DNA of 37,954 bases from Neobacillus notoginsengisoli (GTDB lineage: Bacteria > Bacillota > Bacilli > Bacillales > Cytobacillaceae): contig NZ_QWEG01000024.1 of assembly GCF_003515685.1 (NCBI RefSeq), forward strand, positions 1 through 37,954, written 5' to 3'. This document shows, piece by piece, positions 31,198 through 37,954 of this stretch. Under the pieces are notes generated by a model that did not search any database, was not told where the DNA came from, and worked only from the letters and a program-made list of their open reading frames with translations. Position 1 is the stretch's first letter. Every line of letters begins with the position of its first letter. Both the position numbers and the translations under genes were made by a program.

Positions 31198-31240
31198 GGT
31201 TCCAGTGCTTCATTCGGGACAAGAATGAAGCACTGGAACC
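31198..31240. repeat. 18-bp perfect inverted repeat
   Basis: GGTTCCAGTGCTTCATTC (31198-31215) and its exact complement GAATGAAGCACTGGAACC (31223-31240) flank a 7-nt loop GGGACAA. No T-run follows (GTCCCC), so it is not a simple terminator. It resembles dispersed palindromes of Bacillus intergenic regions and lies just downstream of the riboswitch terminator. Confidence 0.8.
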
Positions 31241-31301
31241 GTCCCCTGCCTCATTTCGTTTAGGGTACTAATACAGAAAACCACGTCGACACGTCCAAAC
31301 T

Positions 31302-31324
31302 CTTCCTTGCAGGGAAGTTTTTTT
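31302..31324 (+). terminator. Small terminator-like hairpin
   Basis: CTTCC (31302-31306) pairs with GGAAG (31313-31317) followed by seven T. Lies between the inverted repeat and the 55-aa gene. Confidence 0.6.
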
Positions 31325-31365
31325 GTATCCAATAAATTTTCACAGAGACAGAAAGGAGAAGAGAA

Positions 31366-31533
31366 GTGTCCAGATTATCTAAACTAGTAGAAAGAAGGAA
31401 AGAGCAACTGATTGAGGAACTATTGATGAGGGATATCTATAAAACATCGGATGAAAAGCACCTTTATGACGCCCCGCTAAAAACACTTGAAAATGAATAC
31501 AGGCTTGTTCTGGAAAAAGAAGCCGGAGAGTGA
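31366..31533 (+). CDS. 55-aa FbpA-like small basic protein
   Basis: A short gene with GTG start and AAAGGAG 8-9 nt upstream. The product (VSRLSKLVERRKEQLIEELL..., then KHLYDAPLKTLENEYRLVL) resembles the Fur-regulated basic protein FbpA family of Bacillus in the pattern RRKxxLIxxLL - IYK - LYD/E - L..LE.EY. FbpA-type proteins are thought to assist small-RNA control under iron limitation. No Fur box was found nearby, and the identity is tentative. It is the first gene downstream of the S-box riboswitch, although two hairpins intervene. Confidence 0.55.
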   Translation: MSRLSKLVERRKEQLIEELLMRDIYKTSDEKHLYDAPLKTLENEYRLVLEKEAGE

Positions 31534-31734
31534 AGGTTAAGAGTCCTCCTATAAATGAATACTTTCAAGAAGTTTTCGGAAAATACAAAGCCACTCCACA
31601 TTCAGCTGATATAAAATGAGAGAGAAGGAAACCATTTGTATTCAGGGTGAGCAATGCCATTCAGTTTAAGTTGCCTGTTTTTTCGAGGCAGGTTCCTAGT
31701 AAACGACAGTTGCAAAAAGTGAGGCTGACCGGGA

Positions 31735-33159
31735 ATGACTTGCGAGAGTAATATAATTGATTTACAGGAAATCCTCCAATTGAAAAATGAGAAGACAATA
31801 CTGTTGGAGAGAGTGGAAGAGCTTGAAAAGAAAATGAAGGACCTGGAAAAAAGCCTGAGAATCAGTGAACAAATAAAACTTAACATCCTGAATGTCCTTC
31901 CTATTAATATTTTTTTAGAGGACAGGGAAGGCCGTACAGTGTTTGTTAATGACCAGGTTTTAAAAGCCCATGGAATGGATCGGGAGGAACTGTTCGGTAA
32001 AACGGTTTATGATTTTTTTCCGCATCATATTGCTGAGCTGAACAGAAAGGTAGACTTGGAGGTATGGAAGCAAAGGAAGCTTTTTACCAATGAGATACTT
32101 GGAGGCTTCCAGGGCGAAGAAAGAGACCTGTTGACCGGAAAAACGATTGTCCAGGCAGAGACTGAGGATTATTTACTTGGATTTGCATTGGACATTACTG
32201 ACCGCGTCAAGGCAGAGAGAATGCTTAGGGAAAGTGAAGAATTATTCAGGAACGTCGTTGACCAGGCAGCCGACAGCATTTTCCTGATTGATTTGAATGG
32301 AAGACTCCTGAAGGTGAATGCTGCGGCGGCCGGTATGCTCGGGTATTCAAAAGAGGAGTTGAATAAACGAGGCGTCTCGGATATTTTTGCGATGCTCCCC
32401 CAAAAATTGATAGAGCTGAAGAAATGCGTGGAAGGAAATGAATCCTGCCATTTCGAAGACAGCATGTCGGCATATGATGGAAATCTTATACCAGTCGATC
32501 TTAACCTCAGGTTAATCAATACCGGAGGCAAGAAAATTTTTCTCGCACTTGGGAGAGATATTAGGGAACGAAAGGAAGCGGAAAGAGCCATCCAGCATAT
32601 GGCCTTCCATGATGCGCTGACCGGGCTGCCGAACCGTTGGTATATCCAATCATACTCAAAGGCATTTTGCGGCAGTGAAGGTTCGGATGAACTTGGTATT
32701 CTGCTCCTTGACCTCGACCATTTCAAAGTCATTAATGACAACATGGGCCATCAAGCAGGCGATTCGCTTCTAAAGGATGTGGCCAGCCGGCTCAAATCTG
32801 TATGTAACGATGGCAACATTGTCGCAAGATTCGGCGGTGATGAATTTATCGTTCTGATTCCAAATATAAAATCAAAAGATGAGGCACTGGAAACTTCCAA
32901 AAGAATTTTTGACACACTGGAGAAGCCTTTCCTCATTCATTCGCAAAAAGTGGTGGTTACAGCAAGCATAGGGATTAGCGTCAGTCCAGCAGATGGGACC
33001 GAGTTGAATCGGCTGATTAGAAATGCGGACTTGGCGATGTACCGTTCAAAACAAAATGGAAGAAACTGTTGTATGCTCTATGATCCGTCACTGGAAGCAA
33101 ATGCGGTCGGGCGGCTGGAATTGGAAATTGCCATGCATCGCGCCTCTGGAAGGGAATAA
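31735..33159 (+). CDS. PAS-PAS-GGDEF diguanylate cyclase, EAL domain lost
   Basis: A 474-aa cytoplasmic signalling protein: coiled coil at ~18-48, PAS ~50-160 (NVLPINIFLEDREGRTVFVN), PAS ~168-280, GGDEF ~285-450 with FGGDEF at 366-371. The catalytic motif is intact, so it should make cyclic di-GMP. The product-inhibition site is degenerate (NDGN at 358-361 instead of RxxD). After the GGDEF domain it runs into GRLELEIAMHRASGRE and stops; this is how the linker into an EAL phosphodiesterase domain begins (RLE..LRRALER), so the EAL domain appears deleted. No ribosome site is obvious except GTGAGG about 10 nt upstream. Confidence 0.88.
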   Translation: MTCESNIIDLQEILQLKNEKTILLERVEELEKKMKDLEKSLRISEQIKLNILNVLPINIFLEDREGRTVFVNDQVLKAHGMDREELFGKTVYDFFPHHIAELNRKVDLEVWKQRKLFTNEILGGFQGEERDLLTGKTIVQAETEDYLLGFALDITDRVKAERMLRESEELFRNVVDQAADSIFLIDLNGRLLKVNAAAAGMLGYSKEELNKRGVSDIFAMLPQKLIELKKCVEGNESCHFEDSMSAYDGNLIPVDLNLRLINTGGKKIFLALGRDIRERKEAERAIQHMAFHDALTGLPNRWYIQSYSKAFCGSEGSDELGILLLDLDHFKVINDNMGHQAGDSLLKDVASRLKSVCNDGNIVARFGGDEFIVLIPNIKSKDEALETSKRIFDTLEKPFLIHSQKVVVTASIGISVSPADGTELNRLIRNADLAMYRSKQNGRNCCMLYDPSLEANAVGRLELEIAMHRASGRE

Positions 33160-33190
33160 GGCAACCTCGGTGATCCTGGATACAATGTTG

Positions 33191-33237
33191 CCAATAAAAC
33201 AAAGGCCCGGTAATATACTTGGGCCCTTTTTTATTGG
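33191..33237. terminator. Long bidirectional hairpin terminator
   Basis: CCAATAAAA-C-AAAGGCCC (33191-33208) pairs with GGGCCCTTTTTTATTGG (33221-33237) almost without mismatch. T-runs lie on both strands. Confidence 0.88.
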
Positions 33238-33402
33238 TTCTTTTAGCGACCTCCAGCAATAATTGTGCTTTATTCATTTCCGAAAACTGACAGAAATTTG
33301 ACACAAACATATGAAGAAAAAACGAAAATTGTTGTGTCTGGAAAACAACACCATTGAATTGTTTTATAATGAAGCCATCGAAAAGCGGAGGTGCTAAGAG
33401 GA

Positions 33403-33723
33403 ATGAACATCACAACAATTATTGAACTTGAAAACAGGGAAGTTGAGAATATGGCAGGAGCAAAGCTTGTTTTTGCACAGGAGCTCGTGGATGAACACAT
33501 AGTTGAAACATGTGTCGAGTGTTTCCAGGAGGAAGATTCTGAGCAAAAGATTTCGACAGAAGATGCCATGGACCGGGTTTTTAACCAGCTGAAGGAAGAA
33601 GGGGTTATTCCAAAAAAGGTTGAGGAGTATTCCTACGAGATGCCATCCTGCGGCCAATTGAGGAAAAATACGGATACAAGCTTCGAAATACCGCAAAATG
33701 TCATTATCTCATTCATGAGTTAG
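33403..33723 (+). CDS. Hypothetical small acidic protein
   Basis: A 106-aa soluble acidic protein I do not recognise. It has a pair of cysteines in VETCVECFQEE and one in EMPSCGQL, and is rich in Glu. CGGAGG lies 12-13 nt before this ATG and directly abuts a GTG at 33391, which would add four residues; a second weak site AAGAGG is adjacent to the ATG. A TATAAT box is at 33365-33370 with no good -35. A terminator follows, making it a single-gene unit. Confidence 0.6.
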   Translation: MNITTIIELENREVENMAGAKLVFAQELVDEHIVETCVECFQEEDSEQKISTEDAMDRVFNQLKEEGVIPKKVEEYSYEMPSCGQLRKNTDTSFEIPQNVIISFMS

Positions 33724-33729
33724 AATATG

Positions 33730-33768
33730 AAAAGCAGGTTTCCACAATGGGTGCGAACCTGCTTTTTT
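33730..33768 (+). terminator. Terminator after the 106-aa gene
   Basis: AAAAGCAGGTT (33730-33740) pairs with AACCTGCTTTT (33756-33766), T-run to 33768. Confidence 0.9.
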
Positions 33769-33900
33769 GATTGGATTAGATATGCACTGACCAGGGTGTT
33801 TTATAGGGCAAAATCTGGCCTGGCAGGTGTGATAAACGTCAAAGCCAACTGCAGTCTTGCTCCTTTATAATTATTTTGGAAGAGTAGATAAACAGGTTAA

Positions 33901-33916
33901 TTGTAAGCGTTTACAT
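33901..33916 (+). promoter_or_regulatory. CcpA cre site
   Basis: TTGTAAGCGTTTACAT matches the Bacillus cre consensus WTGNAANCGNWWNCAW at every position. It lies 20 bp before the first gene of the oxidoreductase operon and about 30 bp after a TATAAT box (33866-33871), a position where CcpA would block elongation or initiation in glucose-rich conditions. Confidence 0.88.
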
Positions 33917-33935
33917 CTGTGGGGAGTGAGGCCTA

Positions 33936-34607
33936 ATGCAGTTAAATTCAAGAGTGACAGTTCTGGCGGGACATTTTGGCAGCGGGAAAACGGAACTTGC
34001 CCTGAATATGGCCATTAAGGAAGCGGGGAGGGGGAACAAGGTAGCGATTGCGGATTTGGATGTCATCAATCCTTATTTCCGGTCAAGAGATATTGCGGAA
34101 ATTTTGAACGAGCATGGAGTTGAACTGATCGGACCACCGCCAAGGCTTGCGTCCTCCGATCTGCCGATTGTATCAGGGGAGATTTACCGGGTTCTTCACG
34201 ATCCTTCCTATAAGCTCATCATTGATGCAGGAGGAGAAAAGGACGGCGCGACTGTTCTAGGCCAATATTTCCATGAATGGAAAGAGCTGAATGTGTATAT
34301 GCTTTTTGTCCTGAACGCGAACCGTCCCTATGTCAGTACTGAGGAAGGAGCGGTTGATGCGGTTCTTGGCATTGAAAGTGCTGCAAGGCTTCGTATTGGC
34401 GGAATTATTAATAATACAAATTTGGGAGCTGCCACAACTCCAGACGATGTGATAAAAGGTGAGAAACTTGCCTTGGCTGTTACCGAAAAATTGGGCGTGC
34501 CTTTTGCGCTCACTTCCATTTCGCGCCAATTGGAACATTCGCCTGAATTTATGGACAGGGAAGGATTGTTTATCATTGACAGGTACATGAAATTGCCATG
34601 GGAATAA
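33936..34607 (+). CDS. P-loop ATPase of the MinD/CobQ kind
   Basis: A 223-aa nucleotide-binding protein with a deviant Walker A motif GHFGSGKTE (about residues 12-20), IADLDVINPYFRSRD as Walker A' / switch, LIIDAGGEKDG as Walker B, and a nucleotide-specificity segment IINNTNLG. Related ATPases act as cluster or cofactor loaders. It is the first gene in the operon, 12 bp ahead of the ferredoxin gene, so it may help assemble or insert the iron-sulfur clusters of the oxidoreductase. Function is not established. Confidence 0.75.
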   Translation: MQLNSRVTVLAGHFGSGKTELALNMAIKEAGRGNKVAIADLDVINPYFRSRDIAEILNEHGVELIGPPPRLASSDLPIVSGEIYRVLHDPSYKLIIDAGGEKDGATVLGQYFHEWKELNVYMLFVLNANRPYVSTEEGAVDAVLGIESAARLRIGGIINNTNLGAATTPDDVIKGEKLALAVTEKLGVPFALTSISRQLEHSPEFMDREGLFIIDRYMKLPWE

Positions 34608-34619
34608 GGAGGAATTGAA

Positions 34620-34850
34620 GTGGAGCCGAGAGTTGTTTTTAATGAGAAATATTGTAAATCGTGCAGCCTTTGTATCCAGGTTTGCCCAGTCAATATTATT
34701 TTCCTTTCGGACTATCTGAACGGAAAAGGGTATCGGCCTGCAGCGGTCATTGAGCAGGGGAAATGCATCAGCTGTGCAAAATGCGGTCAGGTTTGTCCAG
34801 ATGGAGTCATTTCTGTTTACAGGCCTGAAAAGAAAAAACTATCCGTCTAA
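34620..34850 (+). CDS. 2-oxoacid:ferredoxin oxidoreductase delta subunit (ferredoxin)
   Basis: A 76-aa protein with two [4Fe-4S] motifs, CKSCSLCIQVCP and CISCAKCGQVCP, each with the CxxCxxCxxxCP spacing. It transfers electrons from the catalytic alpha/beta subunits. The start is GTG, with AAGGAGG 8 nt upstream. Its place before alpha, beta and gamma genes matches the KorD/VorD arrangement. Confidence 0.9.
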   Translation: MEPRVVFNEKYCKSCSLCIQVCPVNIIFLSDYLNGKGYRPAAVIEQGKCISCAKCGQVCPDGVISVYRPEKKKLSV

Positions 34851-34912
34851 AAAGAATCAATTAGTAGGCTATCAATCTCTGTTTTTTTATATGCCAGGAA
34901 AGGGGAAAGACA

Positions 34913-35977
34913 ATGGCAAAAGTATTGATGAAGGGAAATGAAGTGATTGCTGAAGCGGCCATTAATGCCGGCTGCAAATATTTCTTTGGCTATCCAATTA
35001 CTCCGCAAAGCGAACTAGTCGCCTACATGGCGAGGCGCCTCCCGGAGGTTGGTGGATTATTCCTCCAGGCAGAAAGTGAAGTGGCGGCAATCAATATGGT
35101 GTACGGGGCAGCGGGGACAGGCGTACGGGTAATGACCTCATCTTCCAGTCCCGGTTTCAGCCTGAAACAGGAAGGGATTTCCTATCTCGTTGGCGCGGAA
35201 CTCCCGGCTGTTATCGTGAATGTCGTCCGCGGCGGCCCGGGCCTGGGCAATATCCAGCCGGCTCAATCGGATTATTTTCAAGTGACAAAAGGAGGCGGGC
35301 ATGGAGATTACTATACGCCTGTCCTCGCACCGGCAAGTCTTCAGGAAATTGTTGATTTAACGAGAGAAGCTTTTGAAATTGCCGACCGCTACCGGACCCC
35401 GGTCATTCTACTGGGTGACGGGATGCTCGGCCAAATGATGGAACCTGTTGAATTTTCACGGGAAATGGAAAAAGACTTTGTACCGAAGGAATGGGCGACG
35501 ACAGGAACCCGCGGCGACGGGAAACGGAGGGTGATCACTTCCCTCCAGCTAGATGCGGAAACGCTTGAGCAGAGAAATATTCATTTGCAAAAGAAATTCG
35601 CACGAATTAAGGAAAATGAAGTCCGCTATGAAACGTATTTAACCGATGATGCGGACTTTATTATTACTGCTTTCGGGACGGTCGCAAGGATTGCGATGAA
35701 CGCCATTGACAGGGCAAGAAAACAGGGAATCAAGGTTGGCCTGATTCGGCCGGTTTCCCTTTGGCCATTCCCGGTTCAGCCATTTATTGAAACGAGGGAT
35801 CAAGTGAAGGGGTATTTGTCTGTTGAGATGAGCGCCGGGCAAATGATTGAAGATGTAAGGCTGGCGGTTGAAGGAAGAGCCCCGGTTGAGTTTTTTGGCA
35901 GGACCGGGGGAGTCGTTCCGACCCAGGAAGAGATTTTCGGCAAAATCATTGAGCTGACTGGGAGGGTCACTGTATGA
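34913..35977 (+). CDS. 2-oxoacid:ferredoxin oxidoreductase alpha subunit (VorB/KorA-like)
   Basis: A 354-aa subunit containing the pyruvate:ferredoxin oxidoreductase N-terminal domain ([69 protein letters not shown]) and the following transketolase-C-like domain. It binds CoA/substrate and works with the TPP-bearing beta subunit to oxidise a 2-oxoacid to an acyl-CoA plus reduced ferredoxin. The sequence is like those annotated VorB (2-oxoisovalerate); 2-oxoglutarate is the main alternative. It overlaps the beta gene by four bases (ATGA). Confidence 0.88.
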   Translation: MAKVLMKGNEVIAEAAINAGCKYFFGYPITPQSELVAYMARRLPEVGGLFLQAESEVAAINMVYGAAGTGVRVMTSSSSPGFSLKQEGISYLVGAELPAVIVNVVRGGPGLGNIQPAQSDYFQVTKGGGHGDYYTPVLAPASLQEIVDLTREAFEIADRYRTPVILLGDGMLGQMMEPVEFSREMEKDFVPKEWATTGTRGDGKRRVITSLQLDAETLEQRNIHLQKKFARIKENEVRYETYLTDDADFIITAFGTVARIAMNAIDRARKQGIKVGLIRPVSLWPFPVQPFIETRDQVKGYLSVEMSAGQMIEDVRLAVEGRAPVEFFGRTGGVVPTQEEIFGKIIELTGRVTV

Positions 35978-36717
35978 GCATGAAGACCGTTTTTGAGAAA
36001 ACGACAGGGTTGACTGACAATCCGACCCACTACTGCCCTGGCTGCACTCATGGCATCATTCATCGGCTTGTTGGTGAAGTGCTCGAGGAAATGGATATCC
36101 TTGAGGAAACAATTGGAGTGGCTTCGGTTGGCTGCTCGGTCCTTTCCTACGAATATTTCAATTGCGATATGACCCAGGCAGCCCATGGGCGCGCCCCGGC
36201 TGTCGCGACCGGAATTAAAAGAGTTTTGCCTGACCGGTTTGTCTTTACGTACCAGGGGGACGGAGACCTTGCTTCGATAGGAATAAGCGAAGTCATCCAC
36301 TCGGCGGCAAGAGGAGAAAATATTACAGTTATATTTGTCAATAATGCGATATATGGTATGACTGGCGGGCAGATGGCGCCAACGACCTTAATCGGCCAAA
36401 AAACAGCAACTAGCCCGTTTGGCCGCGATCCGCGCCTGCAGGGTTCGCCAATCCGGGTCAGTGAAATGATTGCCACCCTTGATGGCGCCGCTTATATTGA
36501 GCGTGTTTCTTCCCACGATGTTCCAAATATCATTAAGGCCAAAAAGGCAATCCGGCGGGCATTTGAAGCGCAGAAGAATGGACTTGGGTTCTCAATGGTT
36601 GAAGTTTTGTCCACATGCCCGACCAACTGGGGTCTCGACCCTCATGAAGCGCTTGACTGGGTGCGGGACAGCATGATTCCTGTTTACCCTCTCGGCATTT
36701 ACAAGGGAGGGAAATAA
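35974..36717 (+). CDS. 2-oxoacid:ferredoxin oxidoreductase beta subunit (TPP-binding)
   Basis: A 247-aa thiamine-pyrophosphate subunit. The motif [11 protein letters not shown] near residue 22 and the TPP/Mg motif GDGDLASIG...[11 protein letters not shown] (about residues 89-129) are intact, so it should be active. It is translationally coupled to the alpha gene and followed two bases later by gamma. Confidence 0.9.
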   Translation: MSMKTVFEKTTGLTDNPTHYCPGCTHGIIHRLVGEVLEEMDILEETIGVASVGCSVLSYEYFNCDMTQAAHGRAPAVATGIKRVLPDRFVFTYQGDGDLASIGISEVIHSAARGENITVIFVNNAIYGMTGGQMAPTTLIGQKTATSPFGRDPRLQGSPIRVSEMIATLDGAAYIERVSSHDVPNIIKAKKAIRRAFEAQKNGLGFSMVEVLSTCPTNWGLDPHEALDWVRDSMIPVYPLGIYKGGK

Positions 36718-36719
36718 GG

Positions 36720-37274
36720 ATGCTTGAAGAAATCATTATTGCCGGTTTCGGCGGCCAGGGCGTGATGTCGATGGGCCAATTATTCGCCTACGCCGGCCTC
36801 CACGAGGGAAAAAATGTTTCCTGGCTTCCCTCTTATGGGCCGGAGCAAAGGGGCGGGACTGCTAACTGCGCGGTCGTAGTCAGTGATGAGCCTATCGGTT
36901 CGCCGCTCGTCAGTTCACCATCAACAGCCATTGTCTTGAATATCCCATCTTTTGAAAAATTTGAGCCAAAGGTAAGACCTGGCGGCTTGTTGCTGACAAA
37001 CAGTTCTTTGGTTGGGAAAAAGTCACTCAGACGTGATATAACTGCGATTGAAATTGATGCAACCACAATGGCTAACGAGCTGGGGAATGGCAGGGTAGCC
37101 AACATGATTTTACTAGGAGCCTTTATTGAATTGACCGGCATCCTGTCACAGGACTCTGTCATTGCATCCTTGCAGCATGTTTTATCCCCAGAAAAGAATC
37201 ATTTGATTGCGGTTAATCGATTTGCTTTAAATAAGGGTGCCGCGATTGTGCAGGAATGGAGTCCAACGAAATAA
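36720..37274 (+). CDS. 2-oxoacid:ferredoxin oxidoreductase gamma subunit
   Basis: A 184-aa subunit with the gamma-domain signature IAGFGGQGVMSMGQLFAYAG at residues 6-25 and WLPSYGPEQRGGTANCAVVV. It is the last gene of the delta-alpha-beta-gamma operon. AAGGGAGG overlaps the end of the beta gene. A terminator follows. Confidence 0.9.
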   Translation: MLEEIIIAGFGGQGVMSMGQLFAYAGLHEGKNVSWLPSYGPEQRGGTANCAVVVSDEPIGSPLVSSPSTAIVLNIPSFEKFEPKVRPGGLLLTNSSLVGKKSLRRDITAIEIDATTMANELGNGRVANMILLGAFIELTGILSQDSVIASLQHVLSPEKNHLIAVNRFALNKGAAIVQEWSPTK

Positions 37275-37285
37275 CTTTGACTTTG

Positions 37286-37320
37286 AGGCCGTGGAGCTGG
37301 TTATGCTCCCGGCCCTTTTG
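37286..37320 (+). terminator. Terminator of the oxidoreductase operon
   Basis: GGCCG-T-GGAGC (37287-37297) pairs with GCTCC-CGGCC (37305-37314), one bulged T, followed by CTTTTGTATTTTT. Confidence 0.8.
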
Positions 37321-37393
37321 TATTTTTGAGAATAAGGGCTCCGGAAGAGGGTAAAGTGTTAAAAATGCTGAACCGTGATATAGTTCACTTAAT

Positions 37394-37416
37394 TGAAAAT
37401 GATTATCATTTATAAT
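37394..37416 (+). promoter_or_regulatory. Fur box and -10 of the cupin gene
   Basis: TGAAAATGATTATCA (37394-37408) matches the 7-1-7 Fur box TGATAATNATTATCA at 14 of 15 positions. It abuts a TATAAT at 37411-37416, so the bound repressor would cover the promoter. PerR and Zur boxes are related, but the TGA/TCA ends favour Fur. Confidence 0.8.
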
Positions 37417-37455
37417 GGGTGGTAAGGAAAAGAATGAAGTAAGCGGAGGAGTGGA

Positions 37456-37800
37456 ATGATGGAGAAACAATCATTGTCACCTTATATGGAGTTTAGTAAA
37501 GAGAGATTTACAAAAAGAATCATTTTTAAAAAAGGCGAGAGCACGGCATTTGTCCTGAACTTTAATCCGGGCCAGCAGCTACCGCCCCATAAGCATCCGG
37601 GTACGGAAGTGTTTCTGCATGTCCTTTCTGGAATAGGCACGTTTATTATTGACGGGGCAGAACAGGAAGTGTCCGCCAATGATGTCGTTCACTGCGGCGG
37701 GGAAGAAATGCTGGCGTTCAAAAACAACGGCAGCGGGCCGGTCAGCCTTTATGTCATCTTAAGCAAAGTTCCATCACCTGAATATGCAAAAGATATTTAA
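37456..37800 (+). CDS. Cupin-domain protein
   Basis: A 114-aa single-domain cupin. Motif 1 is PHKHPGTEVFLHVLSGIGTF, with metal-ligand His, His and Glu; motif 2 lies around VSANDVVHCGGEEMLAFKNN. Single cupins bind a metal and act as isomerases, dioxygenases, thiol-linked regulators or sensors. AGCGGAGGAG precedes the ATG; a second ATG at codon 2 is equally possible. The promoter carries a Fur box, so the gene should be induced by iron shortage; substrate unknown. Confidence 0.85.
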   Translation: MMEKQSLSPYMEFSKERFTKRIIFKKGESTAFVLNFNPGQQLPPHKHPGTEVFLHVLSGIGTFIIDGAEQEVSANDVVHCGGEEMLAFKNNGSGPVSLYVILSKVPSPEYAKDI

Positions 37801-37805
37801 ATTGG

Positions 37806-37823
37806 AAAGTGCCTGGCACCTTT
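37806..37823. repeat. Short palindrome next to the insertion sequence
   Basis: AAAGTGCCTGGCACCTTT is an almost perfect palindrome with core GTGCC-GGCAC. It lies directly before the insertion sequence end. The core resembles dispersed palindromes of Bacillus intergenic DNA. Confidence 0.6.
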
Positions 37824-37827
37824 GATG

Positions 37828-37954
37828 TGAACTGCCCCCTGTCAAGTAGACAGTGGAAATAATAAAAACAAGCTAAGCGGCTTTAGTCCTGTATTCCATG
37901 GGGCTAAGGCCGTTTAATCGTTTTTGGTATCGATTATGATTATAAAAGTGTATG
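37828..37954 (-). mobile_element. IS3-family insertion sequence, end (partial)
   Basis: The element begins near TGAACTGCCCCCTGTCAAG (from 37828), a TG-starting terminal-repeat-like sequence, and continues past the window edge. The transposase 3' end lies inside it on the minus strand, ending about 45 bp from the terminus, as usual in IS3-type elements. The exact tip needs the second end. Confidence 0.75.
37873..37953 (-). CDS. IS3-family transposase OrfB, C-terminus (partial)
   Basis: Twenty-six codons of the minus strand before a TAG stop give IHFYNHNRYQKRLNGLSPME followed by YRTKAA. This is the invariable C-terminal signature of IS3-family (IS150 group) integrase domains (YN..R.Q..LNG.SP.E.R). 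The rest of the gene lies outside the window, so whether it is intact cannot be judged. Confidence 0.88.
   Translation of the reverse strand: MHFYNHNRYQKRLNGLSPMEYRTKAA

Noticed and set aside
31198-31245. Possible pseudoknot between the loop GGGAC (31216-31220) and GTCCC (31241-31245)
   Set aside because: With an 18-bp stem and no linker, the second helix could not be spanned; the match is more likely part of a larger repeat.
30997-31263. 88-codon plus-strand frame
   Set aside because: It lies across the S-box riboswitch and the palindrome; no ribosome site and protein-like character is lacking.
33160-33262. Frameshifted continuation of the EAL domain after the GGDEF protein
   Set aside because: I looked at the three forward frames; none shows the YQPI or EAL motifs, so a simple frameshift is not the cause.

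Overview
The window reads as a low-to-moderate GC Bacillaceae chromosome from an aerobic, endospore-forming, Bacillus-like organism. The evidence is a trnD-type tRNA cluster directly after an rRNA operon, the queG-yhbB-trmL and prkA/yhbH genes in a Bacillus subtilis-like order, SigE-like promoters, a perfect CcpA cre site, a Fur box and an S-box riboswitch. Species cannot be named from the sequence alone.

Layout. (1) 1-2040: 3' end of 23S rRNA, an unusually long spacer, 5S rRNA, a 26-bp broken copy of the tRNA-Asn 5' half, then 15 intact tRNA genes (Asn-Ser-Glu-Val-fMet-Asp-Phe-Thr-Tyr-Trp-His-Gln-Gly-Cys-Leu) and a terminator. (2) 2186-15661: an AT-richer block holding a cytosine-deaminase-like amidohydrolase (minus strand) and a glycerol-3-phosphate (G3P) locus: glpD, a 1005-aa secreted lamin-tail/FN3/beta-propeller-like protein, UgpB/UgpA/UgpE-type importer genes, a TIM-barrel enzyme, an AraL/NagD-type HAD phosphatase, an MgtC-type membrane protein and, convergent, glpP, the G3P-responsive antiterminator. 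The block ends at a relic of a tRNA 3' end that resembles the tRNA-Leu at its left edge. (3) 15.8-18.1 kb: small membrane proteins, a SnoaL-like and a YdeI/OmdA-like protein, and a tRNA-Gly gene. (4) 18.1-26.6 kb: B3/4-domain protein, queG, yhbB, trmL, an NfrA-type nitroreductase, a 31-aa membrane peptide, prkA and yhbH. (5) 26.6-33.7 kb: tandem DUF2238-like membrane proteins, TANGO2-like, PH-domain, methyltransferase and HesB-like proteins, an S-box riboswitch with no methionine gene behind it, and a GGDEF protein with a lost EAL domain. (6) 33.9-37.3 kb: a cre-marked operon for a ferredoxin-dependent 2-oxoacid oxidoreductase. (7) 37.4 kb to the end: a Fur-box cupin gene and the 3' end of an IS3-family insertion sequence.

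The most interesting observation is that four transcription units in region 2 (glpD, the big secreted protein, the ugp-like operon, and the HAD phosphatase-mgtC unit) are each preceded by a leader with the same architecture. Each has a purine-rich YGGG...GAGA...GAGA motif, then a long basal stem with an inner hairpin, then a T-run. The gene for the cognate type of antiterminator, glpP, lies in the same block. This suggests one self-contained regulon, switched on by intracellular G3P, that takes up and processes G3P or a glycerophosphate-containing polymer. It adds an unrecognised extracellular protein and a phosphatase to the known GlpP regulon. The attenuators and the glpP call rest on sequence; the pathway role is inference.
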